A DNA stretch of 64,000 nt from positions 1 through 64,000 of the forward strand of contig NZ_BJYS01000012.1 of assembly GCF_007991635.1 (NCBI RefSeq). Reading direction: 5' to 3'. Positions within the stretch are counted from its first letter, which is position 1. Every line of letters starts with the position of its first letter. The translations under genes and the position numbers were made by a program. This document shows positions 37,766-47,843 of the stretch, piece after piece. Origin of the DNA: Adhaeribacter aerolatus. GTDB lineage: Bacteria > Bacteroidota > Bacteroidia > Cytophagales > Hymenobacteraceae. Under the pieces are notes generated by a model. It was not told the DNA's origin, ran no database searches, and saw only the letters and a list, made by a program, of their open reading frames with translations.

Positions 37766-40363
37766 TTACCTGATTATTGAAATGCGTTTGGTAGCAATTC
37801 CTTCATCTGTTTGGAGTTTGAGCAGGTAAATACCCTCGGCGATGCTATTCAAAGGCACTTCTACATTCAAAGCCTTATTAGCCGGAGCTTGCCCGGTAGC
37901 TAGCGATTTTACTTTAGCCCCTCTGATATCATACAGGTCTAAGGCGTACTTACCGGCAGCCGGCATAGTAAAGCTGATAACAGTTTGGTCTTTTGCCGGA
38001 TTGGGATACACGTTAATGCTGGTTTGTTTACCGGTAAATAGGTCGCTAAAATCCGGGCTTTTAACCGAAGCTATAGCTGTTGTACCTGCTCCCAGTATCT
38101 GCACCGAAATAGTAGCCGTCCGGTTGAAAGCATCGGTAACGATGACCGAATAAGTACCGGCCGCTAGTCCGGTTAAATCTTCGGTAGTGGCGCCGTTGCT
38201 CCAGCGGTATCTGAACGGACCGGTGCCGCCAACTACTGTTAGATCAATGGAGCCGTTAGTGGTACCGCCGGTTGTTACATTGGTATGCGATTCGGTCAAC
38301 GAAAGTGGCCCATTTTTGCGGCTGACTATTACGGTAGTAGTAGTGGTACAAGCCTTGGCATCCGTAATGGTTAGGGTGTATACACCCGGCGCGGCTACAG
38401 CTAAATCTTCGGTGGTGGCCCCAGTGTTCCACTTATAGGTGTAAGGCGCCGTGCCGCCACTGGGCGTTACATCAATAGCCCCGGCCCCGGAAGTAGGCCC
38501 CCACATGCCGTACCAGGACTCGGCCTGGGTTACTTTACTCGTAGCTACCAAATTACATATTACGGGCGTAGGCGTACGGGGATTTACGATGGTGACGGAA
38601 GTAGTTAGCTTCCGGCCGAAGGCATCCGTAACCGTTACAGTATAAGTACCCACACCTAACCCGGTTAAATCTTCGGAAGTAGCGCCATTGCTCCAGAGGT
38701 ATTTATAAGGCCCGGTACCGCCCACTACCGTTAAATCAATGGAGCCAACCGGGTCGCCGGCCGTAGTTACATTGGTGTGGGTAGTACTTAAACGCATGGG
38801 GTCGTTCTTTTTACCTACTTCTATGGTGGCCCGGAGCGTACACCCTTGGGCATCGGTTACTAATACGGTGTGTACACCAGGTGAAACCACCGGAACAGGC
38901 GCATCTTCGGGTGAATTGCGAAAGTTATCCCAAGTGTAGTTATAAGGTGGAGTACCTCCGGTTACAGTTATATCAATACCGCCGCCACCACCCGGATACA
39001 GGCCGTACCAGGGTTCGGCTTGCGTAACTTTACTCGTAAGCGCCAACTTGCAAAGGTTATTGTTTGGGTCGGCGTTGATATTGCTAAGTTTTACCACCCA
39101 ATAGTCTACCGTACCAGAAAATTCTGATTTATTGCTCGGAATATTATTATAGGAGTTATTATTAGAATCAGACTGGCCGCCAATTATAAGCCCGCCATCA
39201 GCGGTTTGCTGCAAAGAGCGAAGCTTTTCATGAAATATTCCGCCTAGGGTTTTATCCCACACCCGGTTACCCGCTGCATCTAATTTTACTATCCAGTAAT
39301 CGGTATAATAGTAATTATTACCAAAATAAAGCGGGCCTTTGTTTAACTCGGTCTTATCACCACCGGCTCCCGAATGTGAATCGCCCCCCAGGATATAACC
39401 ACCATCGGCGGTTTGAATAATAGCCCTCAACCAATCGGTAGATAAACCGCCAATGGTTTTTTCCCATTCTTTTTTCCCGGCAGCATTCAATTTTAATACA
39501 TAATAATCTTCACCCGGTATACCACCCATAATATAGCCCCCATCGGCCGTTTGCCGCACATAAGTAATATTTCCGGTTCCTTCCAGTGGTTGCTGCCATT
39601 GGGTAACACCGGCTGCATTTAACTTAATGGCCAAAGCAGGTCCAATTAAAATAAATCCTTCGTCGGCGGTCTGCTGGATTTCTCCCCCTAAGTTTCTTTC
39701 CCATACAAAATTACCAGAAGCATTCAACTTCAGTATTCTGCCTATTACACCACCACTCAAAATATAACCGCCATCGGGAGTTTGTTCTATTAAAGTGCCC
39801 GCGTTTTCTATTGTTTTATCCCATTCTTTACCGCCGGCAGCATTTAGCTTTACAATCCAGGTGCCGAAGGTATTATCACTTTTATCGCCGCTAGCAGTAG
39901 AACCAGAAGTTCCGGCCACTATTACGCCGCCGTCGGCAGTTGGGTCAACGGAAGTCAGAAAATCGGCGCTATTACCACCCAGGGTTTTATCCCATTGCTG
40001 AACACCGGCAGCGTTTAATTTAACTACCCAATAATCGCCGTCACTACTTCTGGCATTTTCGGTTTTCTCCAGGCCGGCATTAGAAATAGAGGAGCCACCC
40101 AAAATATAGCCGCCATCTTTGGTTTGCCTGGCCATAGTAAATTCTTCTTCACTGTTGCCCAGAATCGTATTCTCCCATTGAATAGTTGGTTGGGCCAGCA
40201 GGTTAGTTAAGGATAAGAAAAATATGAGACTTACAAGGGCTGCTTTTAATGGAACATTTAAAGAATCAGCATTGAAGCGACTAAGATTAGGGAGCAAAAT
40301 ATTAGTACCGGAAGTACCAGGTTCCGGAAAACAGGCAGGTAATAAGCGTACGTTTTTTTTCAT
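37766..40363 (-). CDS. T9SS cargo protein: seven-repeat propeller-like domain and four SprB-like repeats
   Basis: An 865-residue secreted protein with an unusually long N-terminal leader. The hydrophobic signal segment (VSLIFFLSLTNLLAQP) ends at about residue 58. Seven repeats of the same family as in the neighbouring giant protein follow (about 60-430: QWENTILG, QQWDKTLGG, KEWDKTIEN, and so on, ending RVWDKTLGG). The fourth and fifth units are shortened. Four SprB-like repeats (about 440-770; GGTGPYKYLWSNGATSEDL and relatives) and a T9SS type A sorting domain (INVYPNPAKDQTVI, ending KRISIIR) complete it. It is probably exported through the outer membrane and attached to the surface. An internal start nearer the signal peptide cannot be excluded. 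Confidence 0.9.
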   Translation of the reverse strand: MKKNVRLLPACFPEPGTSGTNILLPNLSRFNADSLNVPLKAALVSLIFFLSLTNLLAQPTIQWENTILGNSEEEFTMARQTKDGGYILGGSSISNAGLEKTENARSSDGDYWVVKLNAAGVQQWDKTLGGNSADFLTSVDPTADGGVIVAGTSGSTASGDKSDNTFGTWIVKLNAAGGKEWDKTIENAGTLIEQTPDGGYILSGGVIGRILKLNASGNFVWERNLGGEIQQTADEGFILIGPALAIKLNAAGVTQWQQPLEGTGNITYVRQTADGGYIMGGIPGEDYYVLKLNAAGKKEWEKTIGGLSTDWLRAIIQTADGGYILGGDSHSGAGGDKTELNKGPLYFGNNYYYTDYWIVKLDAAGNRVWDKTLGGIFHEKLRSLQQTADGGLIIGGQSDSNNNSYNNIPSNKSEFSGTVDYWVVKLSNINADPNNNLCKLALTSKVTQAEPWYGLYPGGGGGIDITVTGGTPPYNYTWDNFRNSPEDAPVPVVSPGVHTVLVTDAQGCTLRATIEVGKKNDPMRLSTTHTNVTTAGDPVGSIDLTVVGGTGPYKYLWSNGATSEDLTGLGVGTYTVTVTDAFGRKLTTSVTIVNPRTPTPVICNLVATSKVTQAESWYGMWGPTSGAGAIDVTPSGGTAPYTYKWNTGATTEDLAVAAPGVYTLTITDAKACTTTTTVIVSRKNGPLSLTESHTNVTTGGTTNGSIDLTVVGGTGPFRYRWSNGATTEDLTGLAAGTYSVIVTDAFNRTATISVQILGAGTTAIASVKSPDFSDLFTGKQTSINVYPNPAKDQTVISFTMPAAGKYALDLYDIRGAKVKSLATGQAPANKALNVEVPLNSIAEGIYLLKLQTDEGIATKRISIIR

Positions 40364-41116
40364 GGTAAATAGTTTTCTGATTTAGTTGTGGTTCAGGATA
40401 TATAATATTCGGGGCAGGTAAAAAAAGACAAGTCTACCGCCATTTTTAGCGAGCGGCGAAAGAATTTAAAAAATCTTGTTCGTACAAAGGCTTTTTGGCT
40501 TTAAAGGGTTGTGAATATTTTTAAAGCTGAGCGGATCTATTGGTAAACTTATCCGTATCGGCTAGTGGCGTTAGTTAAACAGAGATTCATCATTCTTTAA
40601 ATTGATATTTATGAAAAAGATTTTCCAGACGAAAGAACAATTAGCCTTTAATACTTCTGTTAGGCTTGTTGTTTCTGCTTATACTGGCGCAGCAAATAAA
40701 TATTTTCGGTAATATTACGGTGCAAAAATCCTTTTTTACAGGTAAAAAAGATAAGATGCTTACCCAATATGTATAAATATAATAATATTTATTTTAATTA
40801 TATTACAAGACAGTACAAAAAAAGTTAACAAAGGAGTCTAAATATTGACTGATTTTCTCTCTTTTAACCTTTACCTACACGTGGTGTCTCTTTTCGCTGG
40901 TTATATGATTTTAATCCAAGTAGATTTATTAGTTAAACATACGACTGTGTTTACAGATGCTTTTTGGAGAGCGCTGAACCTTATTACTCAGAAAAGAGAC
41001 GGGTGAATAAATATTAGTTCGCCTGGTCAGCTACCAGAACTTAAACCCAAAAGCTTTTTTGTTTTTTAGTGAATATGCCGGAAATTTGAAGAACACTGTA
41101 GCCTTCTAACACCCAC
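40364..41116. other. Gene-poor stretch with a frameshifted secreted-protein start
   Basis: About 750 bp. It holds the upstream region of the 865-residue T9SS gene, the short broken ORF at 40610-40773 and otherwise AT-rich sequence without coding character. No promoter of the TAnnTTTG kind stands out before the DUF92 gene. Confidence 0.4.
40610..40773 (+). pseudogene. Frameshifted remnant of a secreted or TonB-receptor-like N-terminus
   Basis: The plus strand reads MKKIFQTKEQLAFNTSVR in one frame. It then appears to shift into LLFLLILAQQINIFGNITVQ in the next, giving a complete signal peptide of the SusC-like style, and stops soon after. The original gene body is gone. The assignment is weak because only the leader survives. 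Confidence 0.3.
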
Positions 41117-41830
41117 ATGCTTCTGCAATATCTTTTTGTAATCTTCGTGCTGGGGTTTGGCATGTATTGGAGTGTAAAGAAAAATAAACTAACCGAAGCC
41201 GGGGCACTGACGGGTGGTTTGCTGGGACTCGCTATTTTTCAGGGAGCGGGTTTTACGGGTTTAACCATGCTGGCTTTGTTTTTCGTGCTTGGTACCGGGG
41301 CCACGGCCTGGCAGCATAACTACAAGGCTCGTTTGGGTTTAGCCGAAGAAAACAAAGGCCGCCGCACGGCCCATCAGGCCTTTGCCAACGCCGGCGTAGC
41401 GGCAATGCTGGGTTTATTAGCCTGTTTATTTCCGGGCCAGGCCGAGCTGTTTTGCTTAATGCTGGCCGCCGCTTTTGCCGCCGCCACCGCCGATACGGTC
41501 TCGTCGGAGTTGGGTAACCTATACGGTAAACGTTTTTACAACATCCTTACATTACAACCCGACCAGCGGGGTTTAAATGGCGTAATTAGCCTGGAAGGCA
41601 CTTTACTTGGTTTAGGTGGTAGCAGCTTAATTGGTTTGCTTTATGCTATGGGTTTTGGCTGGAACGGCAATATTTTTATCGTAATCCTGGCCGGCACCAT
41701 TGGTAACATCACTGATTCTTTATTAGGGGCTACCCTGGAGCGCCGCCACTTGCTTTCAAATAACCAGGTTAATTTCCTGAATACCGCCGCCGGTGCTTTC
41801 GCTGCCTGCATTCTGTATTTGCTAACTTAA
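41117..41830 (+). CDS. DUF92 (TMEM19-like) membrane protein
   Basis: A 237-residue integral membrane protein with about six hydrophobic segments and the DUF92 pattern: GALTGGLLGLAIF near 30-42, the polar stretch GRRTAHQAFANAGVAA (about 81-96), ADTVSSELGNLYGKRFYNI (about 125) and a glycine-rich GLGGSS. The homologous plant protein VTE6 is a phytyl-phosphate kinase, so a role in isoprenoid alcohol phosphorylation is possible but untested here. It stands alone on its strand. Confidence 0.85.
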   Translation: MLLQYLFVIFVLGFGMYWSVKKNKLTEAGALTGGLLGLAIFQGAGFTGLTMLALFFVLGTGATAWQHNYKARLGLAEENKGRRTAHQAFANAGVAAMLGLLACLFPGQAELFCLMLAAAFAAATADTVSSELGNLYGKRFYNILTLQPDQRGLNGVISLEGTLLGLGGSSLIGLLYAMGFGWNGNIFIVILAGTIGNITDSLLGATLERRHLLSNNQVNFLNTAAGAFAACILYLLT

Positions 41831-41985
41831 GTAAGTAATAAATAATAAGCAATAAGTTTTAAGTATATAAACTATTGAAATAGAGCACTCTATTAAAATT
41901 TGTATATTAAAGTAATTTGTTCCCTTACTTAAAATAAGCCCTAGTAAGGATTCACCTATTAAACATTCTTACCGGCATTTAGCGG

Positions 41986-44322
41986 TTACAATGGCTTTAA
42001 GTTGCCGTCCAGGGTGTACGTTTTTCCTTTCTGGGTTTTCAGCGAAATTACCTCGTCGCCGTAACGGATCTGGCAGGTATTGCCCAGCTTCGATAATATT
42101 TTTGCCTGCTTTAATTTGCCGTTCTCCCAATCCAGGTCTAAATCGAAACCGCCGCGGGCGCAGATGCCGTGGATGTAGCCTTTTTGCCAGGCTTTAGGTA
42201 AAGCCGGCAGCAATTGTATTTCGCCGGCGTGGCTTTGCAGCAGCATTTCGGTAATGCCGGCCGTGGCGCCAAAATTTCCGTCTATCTGGAAAGGCGGGTG
42301 CGTATCGAACAGGTTGGGCAAGGTCGATTTGCGGAGTAAGGCCAGTAGGTTTTCGTAGGCGGCTTCACCATCCTGCAACCGGGCAAAGAAATTAATAATC
42401 CAGGCACGGCTCCAGCCAGTATGCCCGCCCCCGTGCGATAAACGGTAGTCGATGGTCTTGCGGGCTGCTGCCAATAATTCCGGATTTTGTTGCTTCGTAA
42501 TCTGGTTGCCGGGGTGCAAGCCAAATAAGTGCGAAATATGCCGGTGACCCGGCTCCGGTTCGGCAAATTCTTCGGTCCATTCCATAATGCGGCCATCGCT
42601 GCCAATTTTGGTCGGCGCCAAACGGCTTAGTACATTTTGTAGCTTTTTCCGGAAAGCCGCATCTTGATTTAAAGCTTTGCCGGCGGCAATGGTATTGGTT
42701 AATAAATCCCGGATAATCATGTGATCCATGGTAGGTCCCATTACCATGGTGGCAACATCACCGCTTTTTGTTTTAAACTGATTTTCCGGCGATATAGAAG
42801 GGCCGGAGACCAGTTGTTTTGTAACCGGGTTCTCGACCAGCCAACCGGTACAAAATTCAGCGGCTTCTTTCATGACCGGGTAAGCCAATTCTTTTAAGTA
42901 TTTTTTATCTTCGGTAAACAAATAATGCTCCCATAAATGCTGCGCGCTCCAGGCCAGGCCCATGGGCCACATGGCCCATTGGGTTTGCCCATAAGGTTCG
43001 GTAAAATGCCAGGCATCAGTGGTAAAATGGGCAACGGTTCCCTTCAGGCCGTACATGTCGCGGGCGGTTTTGCGAGCATCCGGACCCAAAGCTTCCAGAA
43101 ATTTCAAAAAAGGCAGATGCAACTCCGATAAATTCGTCAGCTCGGCGGGCCAGTAGTTCATCTGAATATTGATGTTAATGTGATAATCGGCGCTCCAGGG
43201 CGGGGTTAAACCATCGGCCCAAATGCCCTGCAAATTGGCGGGCAAACCACCGGGCCGCGAACTGCTGATTAACAAATACCGGCCAAACTGGTAATATAGC
43301 TGGAGCAAGTGCGGGTCTACGTTGCCGGCTTGCATGGCTACAATGCGCGCATCGGTGGGGTAATAAGCTGCCTCGGTTATTCCTAAGTTTAAATCAACCC
43401 GCTTAAAGTAATTCTGGTAATCTTTTACGTGGTCGGCTTTTAGCTGGGTGAAAGGTTTGCTGCCGGCGGCCGCTAATTGTTTACCTGTTTGGGCTCCGGG
43501 CTCACTGCCCCAGTAATCGGAGGCCGCGGTTAAGAGTAAGGTTACCGTATTAGCCTCTTTTACCCCAATATTGCCGTTGGTAGCTGTTAAAGCACCACCT
43601 TCATTTAGTACTTTTATGCGGGTTACCATTTTTACGCCCACGCCATTATTTACGTGTTCCTGCATGGTAATTTCGTTGCCAGTGGCAGTAATATTCGCTT
43701 TATCGCCGGGGCGGCTTACTTTAATATTAAATGATAAGGCACCGGGCTTATCGGCGGTAAGCCGCACCACCAGCACCTGGTCGGGAGCACTGGAGAATAT
43801 TTCGCGGGTATATTTTATCCGGTTGGCCACGTAACTGGTCCGGGCCACGGCGTTTTCCAAGTCCAGCTCCCGGCGGTAATCAGTTACGGTAGGTGTATGT
43901 GAGAAATCCAGTTGTAAATCGCCGAGGGTTTGGTAATTACTGCCTACCTTTTTATCACCCATCATCTTTTCCTGGGCAATTTTCTGTGCTTCGGCGTACT
44001 TGCCTGCAAACAATAACTGCCTGACTGGTCCCAGAGCAGCTTTGGCCTGCGGGTTCACGAAATCTTCGGGTTTGCCACTCCAAACAGTTTCTTCGTTTAG
44101 CTGCAACCGTTCCGTTGTAATGCCGCCAAATACCATCGCACCTAACCGGCCGTTGCCCACCGGCAAGGCTTCGTTCCAGTTATTAGCCGGGTGCATAAAC
44201 CAGATTTTAAGATCGGCCGGCGGCGCTGCAGGCGGCAAATTTTGGGCTATCGCAGTCGCAACGAAACTAAAATAAATACTTAGGGTAAGGCTTAAAAAAC
44301 TGAATTTACTTTGGGAATGCAT
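41986..44322 (-). CDS. Glycoside hydrolase family 95 alpha-L-fucosidase-like
   Basis: A 778-residue secreted enzyme (signal peptide to about residue 26, ending AIAQ). The N-terminal beta domain contains EALPVGNGRLGAMVFGG and LQLNEETVWSG, the usual GH95 opening. The (alpha/alpha)6 barrel carries GLPANLQGIWADGLTPPW, NINIQMNYWPAELTNL (the two conserved Asn residues) and, later, GHRHISHLFGLHPG and QIDGNFGATAGITEMLLQS (catalytic Asp region). GH95 enzymes remove alpha-1,2-L-fucose or alpha-L-galactose. No SusC/SusD pair or sulfatase lies nearby, so it is not in a classical polysaccharide-utilisation locus. Confidence 0.93.
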   Translation of the reverse strand: MHSQSKFSFLSLTLSIYFSFVATAIAQNLPPAAPPADLKIWFMHPANNWNEALPVGNGRLGAMVFGGITTERLQLNEETVWSGKPEDFVNPQAKAALGPVRQLLFAGKYAEAQKIAQEKMMGDKKVGSNYQTLGDLQLDFSHTPTVTDYRRELDLENAVARTSYVANRIKYTREIFSSAPDQVLVVRLTADKPGALSFNIKVSRPGDKANITATGNEITMQEHVNNGVGVKMVTRIKVLNEGGALTATNGNIGVKEANTVTLLLTAASDYWGSEPGAQTGKQLAAAGSKPFTQLKADHVKDYQNYFKRVDLNLGITEAAYYPTDARIVAMQAGNVDPHLLQLYYQFGRYLLISSSRPGGLPANLQGIWADGLTPPWSADYHININIQMNYWPAELTNLSELHLPFLKFLEALGPDARKTARDMYGLKGTVAHFTTDAWHFTEPYGQTQWAMWPMGLAWSAQHLWEHYLFTEDKKYLKELAYPVMKEAAEFCTGWLVENPVTKQLVSGPSISPENQFKTKSGDVATMVMGPTMDHMIIRDLLTNTIAAGKALNQDAAFRKKLQNVLSRLAPTKIGSDGRIMEWTEEFAEPEPGHRHISHLFGLHPGNQITKQQNPELLAAARKTIDYRLSHGGGHTGWSRAWIINFFARLQDGEAAYENLLALLRKSTLPNLFDTHPPFQIDGNFGATAGITEMLLQSHAGEIQLLPALPKAWQKGYIHGICARGGFDLDLDWENGKLKQAKILSKLGNTCQIRYGDEVISLKTQKGKTYTLDGNLKPL

Positions 44323-44746
44323 AAAAGCGTTTTCTTAGGTAGGCTAAACGGGCGCTAACTTAGCCAAAAAATCTAAAATATTACCAATGCCATTTAGAAG
44401 CGGGGCTCCTTTAATCGAGGCCTACCGCCTGATTTATAGTTCTTTAACTGGCCAATACTGCTTCCAAAACAATTTAGATTTTTAACAGTTATTCACTCTG
44501 AATTAACATTCTTAATTCTTAGAATCCGAATATTTTGTCCATGGCCATCCGTTTTAATGCCTAAAAGCCAGAAGAGCCGGATACCCGGGAAACATTTCTG
44601 AAATTCAAAATAATCGGCTGGTTTATGCTTGCCGGCAGTAAAGGAAAAGTAGGCTGCCCTGCAGGGCTCTGTAACCCGGCTGCTGATGTAACTAAAACCG
44701 GGCAGAAAAGGTAGTTTAAACGTATTTAAAGTTCGATTTATTTGGC
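44323..44746. other. Intergenic stretch between divergent genes
   Basis: About 420 bp between the GH95 gene (minus) and the DUF2238 gene (plus); it must contain both promoters. No ORF and no perfect TAnnTTTG element were found. Confidence 0.4.
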
Positions 44747-45388
44747 ATGGCTTCCAAAGCAGAAACCCGCACCGGCAACGATTATGTGGCAGCGCCTACC
44801 CTGATTGGCGTTTATGCCTTTTTATTTTCTGCCTTCTGGGCTTACACCGGTTTTACCACCAGTAATTTTACTAACTGGTTACTTGAAAATACCCTTACCA
44901 TTCCGTTTATCATTCTTTTGTACTACCTCAACCGGTGGCATAAATTCTCGACGCTGGCGGTAAGCTTAATTTTTATATTCTTGTTGCTGCACGTGTACGG
45001 CAGCCAGCATACCTACGCCGAAAACCCGTTTGGCGAATGGGTGAAGGAACTGTTAAACCTCCAACGTAACCATTTTGACCGGATGGTGCATTTTGGCTTT
45101 GGTTTTTTGCTCGCGTACCCCATGCATGAAATATTCCGGTATAAACTGCGATTGGCTAATTGGCTGACTTACCTGTTGCCGCTGGAAATCACTTTTTCGC
45201 TGAGCGCCTTATATGAAGTAGTGGAATGGCTGGTAGCCGATATATTTTTTAAAGAAGGCGGTAAAGATTTTCTGGGCATGCAGGGCGATATGTGGGATGC
45301 TCAGAAAGATATTGCCTTGGCCGTATTAGGCACGACAATAATAATGCTGCACGTATTTTTAGTTCGGAAGGGGCTACGCAGGCCTTAA
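44747..45388 (+). CDS. DUF2238 (YjdF-like) membrane protein
   Basis: A 213-residue protein with about six membrane helices. The YjdF pattern is seen in NHFDRMVHFGFGFLLAYPMHE (about 106-126), with conserved His/Asp residues at the membrane face, and ALYEVVEWLVADIFF and GDMWDAQKDIALAVLG later. Function is unknown in all bacteria I know of. It is convergent with the OmpA-family gene and separated from it by a shared terminator. Confidence 0.85.
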   Translation: MASKAETRTGNDYVAAPTLIGVYAFLFSAFWAYTGFTTSNFTNWLLENTLTIPFIILLYYLNRWHKFSTLAVSLIFIFLLLHVYGSQHTYAENPFGEWVKELLNLQRNHFDRMVHFGFGFLLAYPMHEIFRYKLRLANWLTYLLPLEITFSLSALYEVVEWLVADIFFKEGGKDFLGMQGDMWDAQKDIALAVLGTTIIMLHVFLVRKGLRRP

Positions 45389-45486
45389 GACCACCTTCTT
45401 TTTTTTACCCAGATTATTTTAAATTAATCCGGCAGGCAAGCGCACCAATTCCTTTGCCGTTTCTATCGGCTGACTACACGCAAAAA

Positions 45487-45513
45487 AAAGCCAGGCTTGT
45501 TGGGCCTGGCTTT
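45487..45513. terminator. Bidirectional terminator
   Basis: AAAGCCAGGC (45487-45496) pairs with GCCTGGCTTT (45504-45513) around a 7-nt loop. It has A-rich DNA before and T-rich DNA after, between convergent genes. Confidence 0.85.
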
Positions 45514-45532
45514 AAATTTTCATTTAGAATTA

Positions 45533-46264
45533 TTATTTAATATCGCCACGCTCTGCGGCTTTTTTCAGTTTCTCGTTCGCAAAGATAGCAATCTCTACCC
45601 GGCGGTTGGCTTGTTTACCGGCAGCAGTTGAGTTATCAGCAACCGGAACAGAAGCACCAAAGCCTTGGGTGGTAATCCGGGATGATTCTACGCCCTGCGC
45701 TAATAATTGCTGCGCTACCGAACGGGCCCGGTTTTCAGAAAGAGGCTGATTAATCGCATCGTTACCGGTATTATCGGTATGACCTTCCACAATTACGTTG
45801 GTATCGCCGTATTTTTTAAGGGTCTCGGCTAGGGTATTAATATCCGAAACAGAAGTAGGTTGTAACTCGGCGGAGTTGGTATTAAACAGGATACCGGAGG
45901 CAAACGTAATCTTAATTCCTTCCCCAACGCGCTCAATTTTGGCGTTCTTCATATCTTTGCGCAACTCTTCGGCTTGTTTATCCATCCGGCGGCCAATAAC
46001 CGCACCCGTGGTACCTCCTACTGCGGCACCAATAATGGCACCAGCGGCAGTATTACCGGTCATTCGGCCAACTACACCGCCAACTACCGCACCGGCACCA
46101 GCACCAATTAAGCCGCCCCGGCGGGTCCGGTTCTTATACTTGTCTTCCTTCTCGTTTTTGCGGGTAGTATCGTTAGAGGTGCTATATGGGTTAGAAGATT
46201 TACAGGCCGAGAACAAGATAATAAAAGCTAAAAATAGGGGGTAAAAAGCTCTTGTAATTTTCAT
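45533..46264 (-). CDS. OmpA-family lipoprotein with glycine zipper
   Basis: About 243 residues from the ATG at 46264, since the residues encoded upstream do not look like a leader. The signal peptide and lipobox ILFSAC place the mature Cys at about 19. A glycine-zipper segment (GAGAGAVVGGVVGRMTG and GAAVGGTTGAVIGRRM, about 55-95) is followed by an OmpA peptidoglycan-binding domain (about 120-235) with VEGHTDNTGNDAINQPLSEN and NRRVEIAI. It probably tethers the outer membrane to the cell wall. It is a single-gene unit with terminators on both sides. Confidence 0.9.
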   Translation of the reverse strand: MKITRAFYPLFLAFIILFSACKSSNPYSTSNDTTRKNEKEDKYKNRTRRGGLIGAGAGAVVGGVVGRMTGNTAAGAIIGAAVGGTTGAVIGRRMDKQAEELRKDMKNAKIERVGEGIKITFASGILFNTNSAELQPTSVSDINTLAETLKKYGDTNVIVEGHTDNTGNDAINQPLSENRARSVAQQLLAQGVESSRITTQGFGASVPVADNSTAAGKQANRRVEIAIFANEKLKKAAERGDIK

Positions 46265-46503
46265 AGTGTTGATGTTTAAGTTAAATTTTAGAATTAAGAT
46301 TCCGAACAATAATACTCTTAATGGTTAAAAATGTTTATTTTATATAGGTTTAGATTTATATACAGCCTTTTCAAATTCCGGGCCAGAAATAGTTTTTGAA
46401 CGAATACCGGCACCACTAAATTGAATTTGGCGGGCATAAAATTTTCTCGGGCCCCGGGTTAGGGCTTGGTAGAATTTTTTCAACAGCAGCAATCGGGATA
46501 AGC

Positions 46504-47403
46504 TCAGGCTTTAATGGTTTTTTTGCGGGTGGCAGCGGTATTTTTTTCAGCCTCTTCGGGCTGGTGGAGCATAGAAATTAAATCGGTAAGCTTTTGTTTG
46601 AGCTCTTTGCGGTTCACAATAAAATCGAGGAAGCCGTGTTCCAGTACAAATTCGGCACTCTGAAAACCTTTGGGCAACTCTTTGCCAATGGTTTCTTTAA
46701 TTACCCGCGGACCGGCAAATCCAATTAAAGCACCTGGTTCGGCAATATTAAAATCGCCCAGCATGGCAAAAGAGGCAGTAACCCCACCGGTGGTCGGGTC
46801 GGTTAATAAAGAAATATACGGAATGCCTTCTTCGGACAGTAAAGCCAGTTTGGCCGAGGTTTTCGCCATTTGCATCAGGGAATAACCGGCTTCCATCATC
46901 CGGGCGCCGCCCGATTTCGAAATCATCAGGAACGGATATTTGTGCTGCCGGGCAAAATCAATAGCCCGGGCAATCTTTTCGCCAACTACGGAGCCCATCG
47001 ACCCGCCAATAAAATTAAAATCCATACAGGCCACTACCAAAGGCAGACTATTTATTTGGCCATGCGCCGTCCGGACGGCATCGATCAACTGGGTTTTCTC
47101 CTGGGTGGCCTGTATCCGCTTGGGATATGGCTTGGTATCTACAAAGTTCAGGGGGTCCGAAGAACTTAATTTAGCATCGAGTTCTTCAAATTTATTTTCA
47201 TCAAAAACTACTTCAAAATATTCTGCCGAATTAATGCGCTCGTGGTAATCGCACTTGGGGCAGGTATATAAGTTTTTCTTGTGTTCGGTGGTATTGGTTA
47301 CCGCTTTACAACTAGGACATTTATACCAAAGTCCGTCAGGGGTTTCCTTCTTCTGCTCGGTGGGGGTTACAATACCTTTTTCTACTCTTCTAAACCAAGA
47401 CAT
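46504..47403 (-). CDS. accD: Acetyl-CoA carboxylase carboxyltransferase subunit beta
   Basis: A 299-residue AccD, half of the carboxyltransferase that makes malonyl-CoA for fatty acid synthesis. The N-terminal zinc ribbon is complete (CPSCKAVTN, then CPKCDYH; Cys at about 28-51). The crotonase-like fold has [19 protein letters not shown] and [16 protein letters not shown] (about 165-215), the CoA-binding and oxyanion region. A strong promoter lies 124 bp upstream on the minus strand, giving a long leader with a 7-bp hairpin. The accA partner is not in the window. Confidence 0.95.
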   Translation of the reverse strand: MSWFRRVEKGIVTPTEQKKETPDGLWYKCPSCKAVTNTTEHKKNLYTCPKCDYHERINSAEYFEVVFDENKFEELDAKLSSSDPLNFVDTKPYPKRIQATQEKTQLIDAVRTAHGQINSLPLVVACMDFNFIGGSMGSVVGEKIARAIDFARQHKYPFLMISKSGGARMMEAGYSLMQMAKTSAKLALLSEEGIPYISLLTDPTTGGVTASFAMLGDFNIAEPGALIGFAGPRVIKETIGKELPKGFQSAEFVLEHGFLDFIVNRKELKQKLTDLISMLHQPEEAEKNTAATRKKTIKA

Positions 47404-47456
47404 ACAAACTTTCTTTTACAAACGTAAAGCCAATTTCTAAAAATAAAACGCCTGTT

Positions 47457-47484
47457 ATGCAGCTCCTGTTAAATAAAGCCGGAG
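47457..47484 (-). promoter_or_regulatory. Hairpin in the accD 5' leader
   Basis: On the minus strand CAGCTCC and GGAGCTG form a 7-bp stem around 14 nt, about 55 nt before the start codon. There is no T-tract after it, so it is not a classical terminator; it may be a regulatory or stabilising structure. Confidence 0.35.
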
Positions 47485-47526
47485 CTGATTTCAGGTAAAA
47501 CTTACCCGTTTTCTTTTAGCAGGCCG

Positions 47527-47556
47527 CAAATATACACCAAATTTCGGGAGCGCAAA
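47527..47556 (-). promoter_or_regulatory. accD promoter
   Basis: On the minus strand TTTG (47553-47556), an 18-bp spacer and TATATTTG (47527-47534), a full match to the Bacteroidota housekeeping consensus. The same spacing occurs in the promoter at 47844. Confidence 0.7.
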
Positions 47557-47843
47557 TATTCTCAGGTGGCATATTTTAAAACTATCAAGCGCCTGTCCTT
47601 CTGCTACCGGGGCGCTCCTTTTTACAGTCATCTTTACGTAAAAGCGAATATAAAGCCCTATAAAAATAACGTACTTCTAAAACATTAGTATGTAACTCAC
47701 CTGTCGGTTTTCTTAAATGGAGTAACCCGGACCACCAGCTTCGCTACCACTATTTTAAAATATTAGCTTAATCCTTCACCTGACCTAATAACTAATCGGG
47801 GTTTGGGTTCGGTTAAAAGGATTTTATAAAATAAACTTTACGT

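Noticed and set aside
32657-40363. CRISPR-like repeats in the T9SS genes
   Set aside because: The repeats are protein-coding, long, diverged and lack regular spacers.
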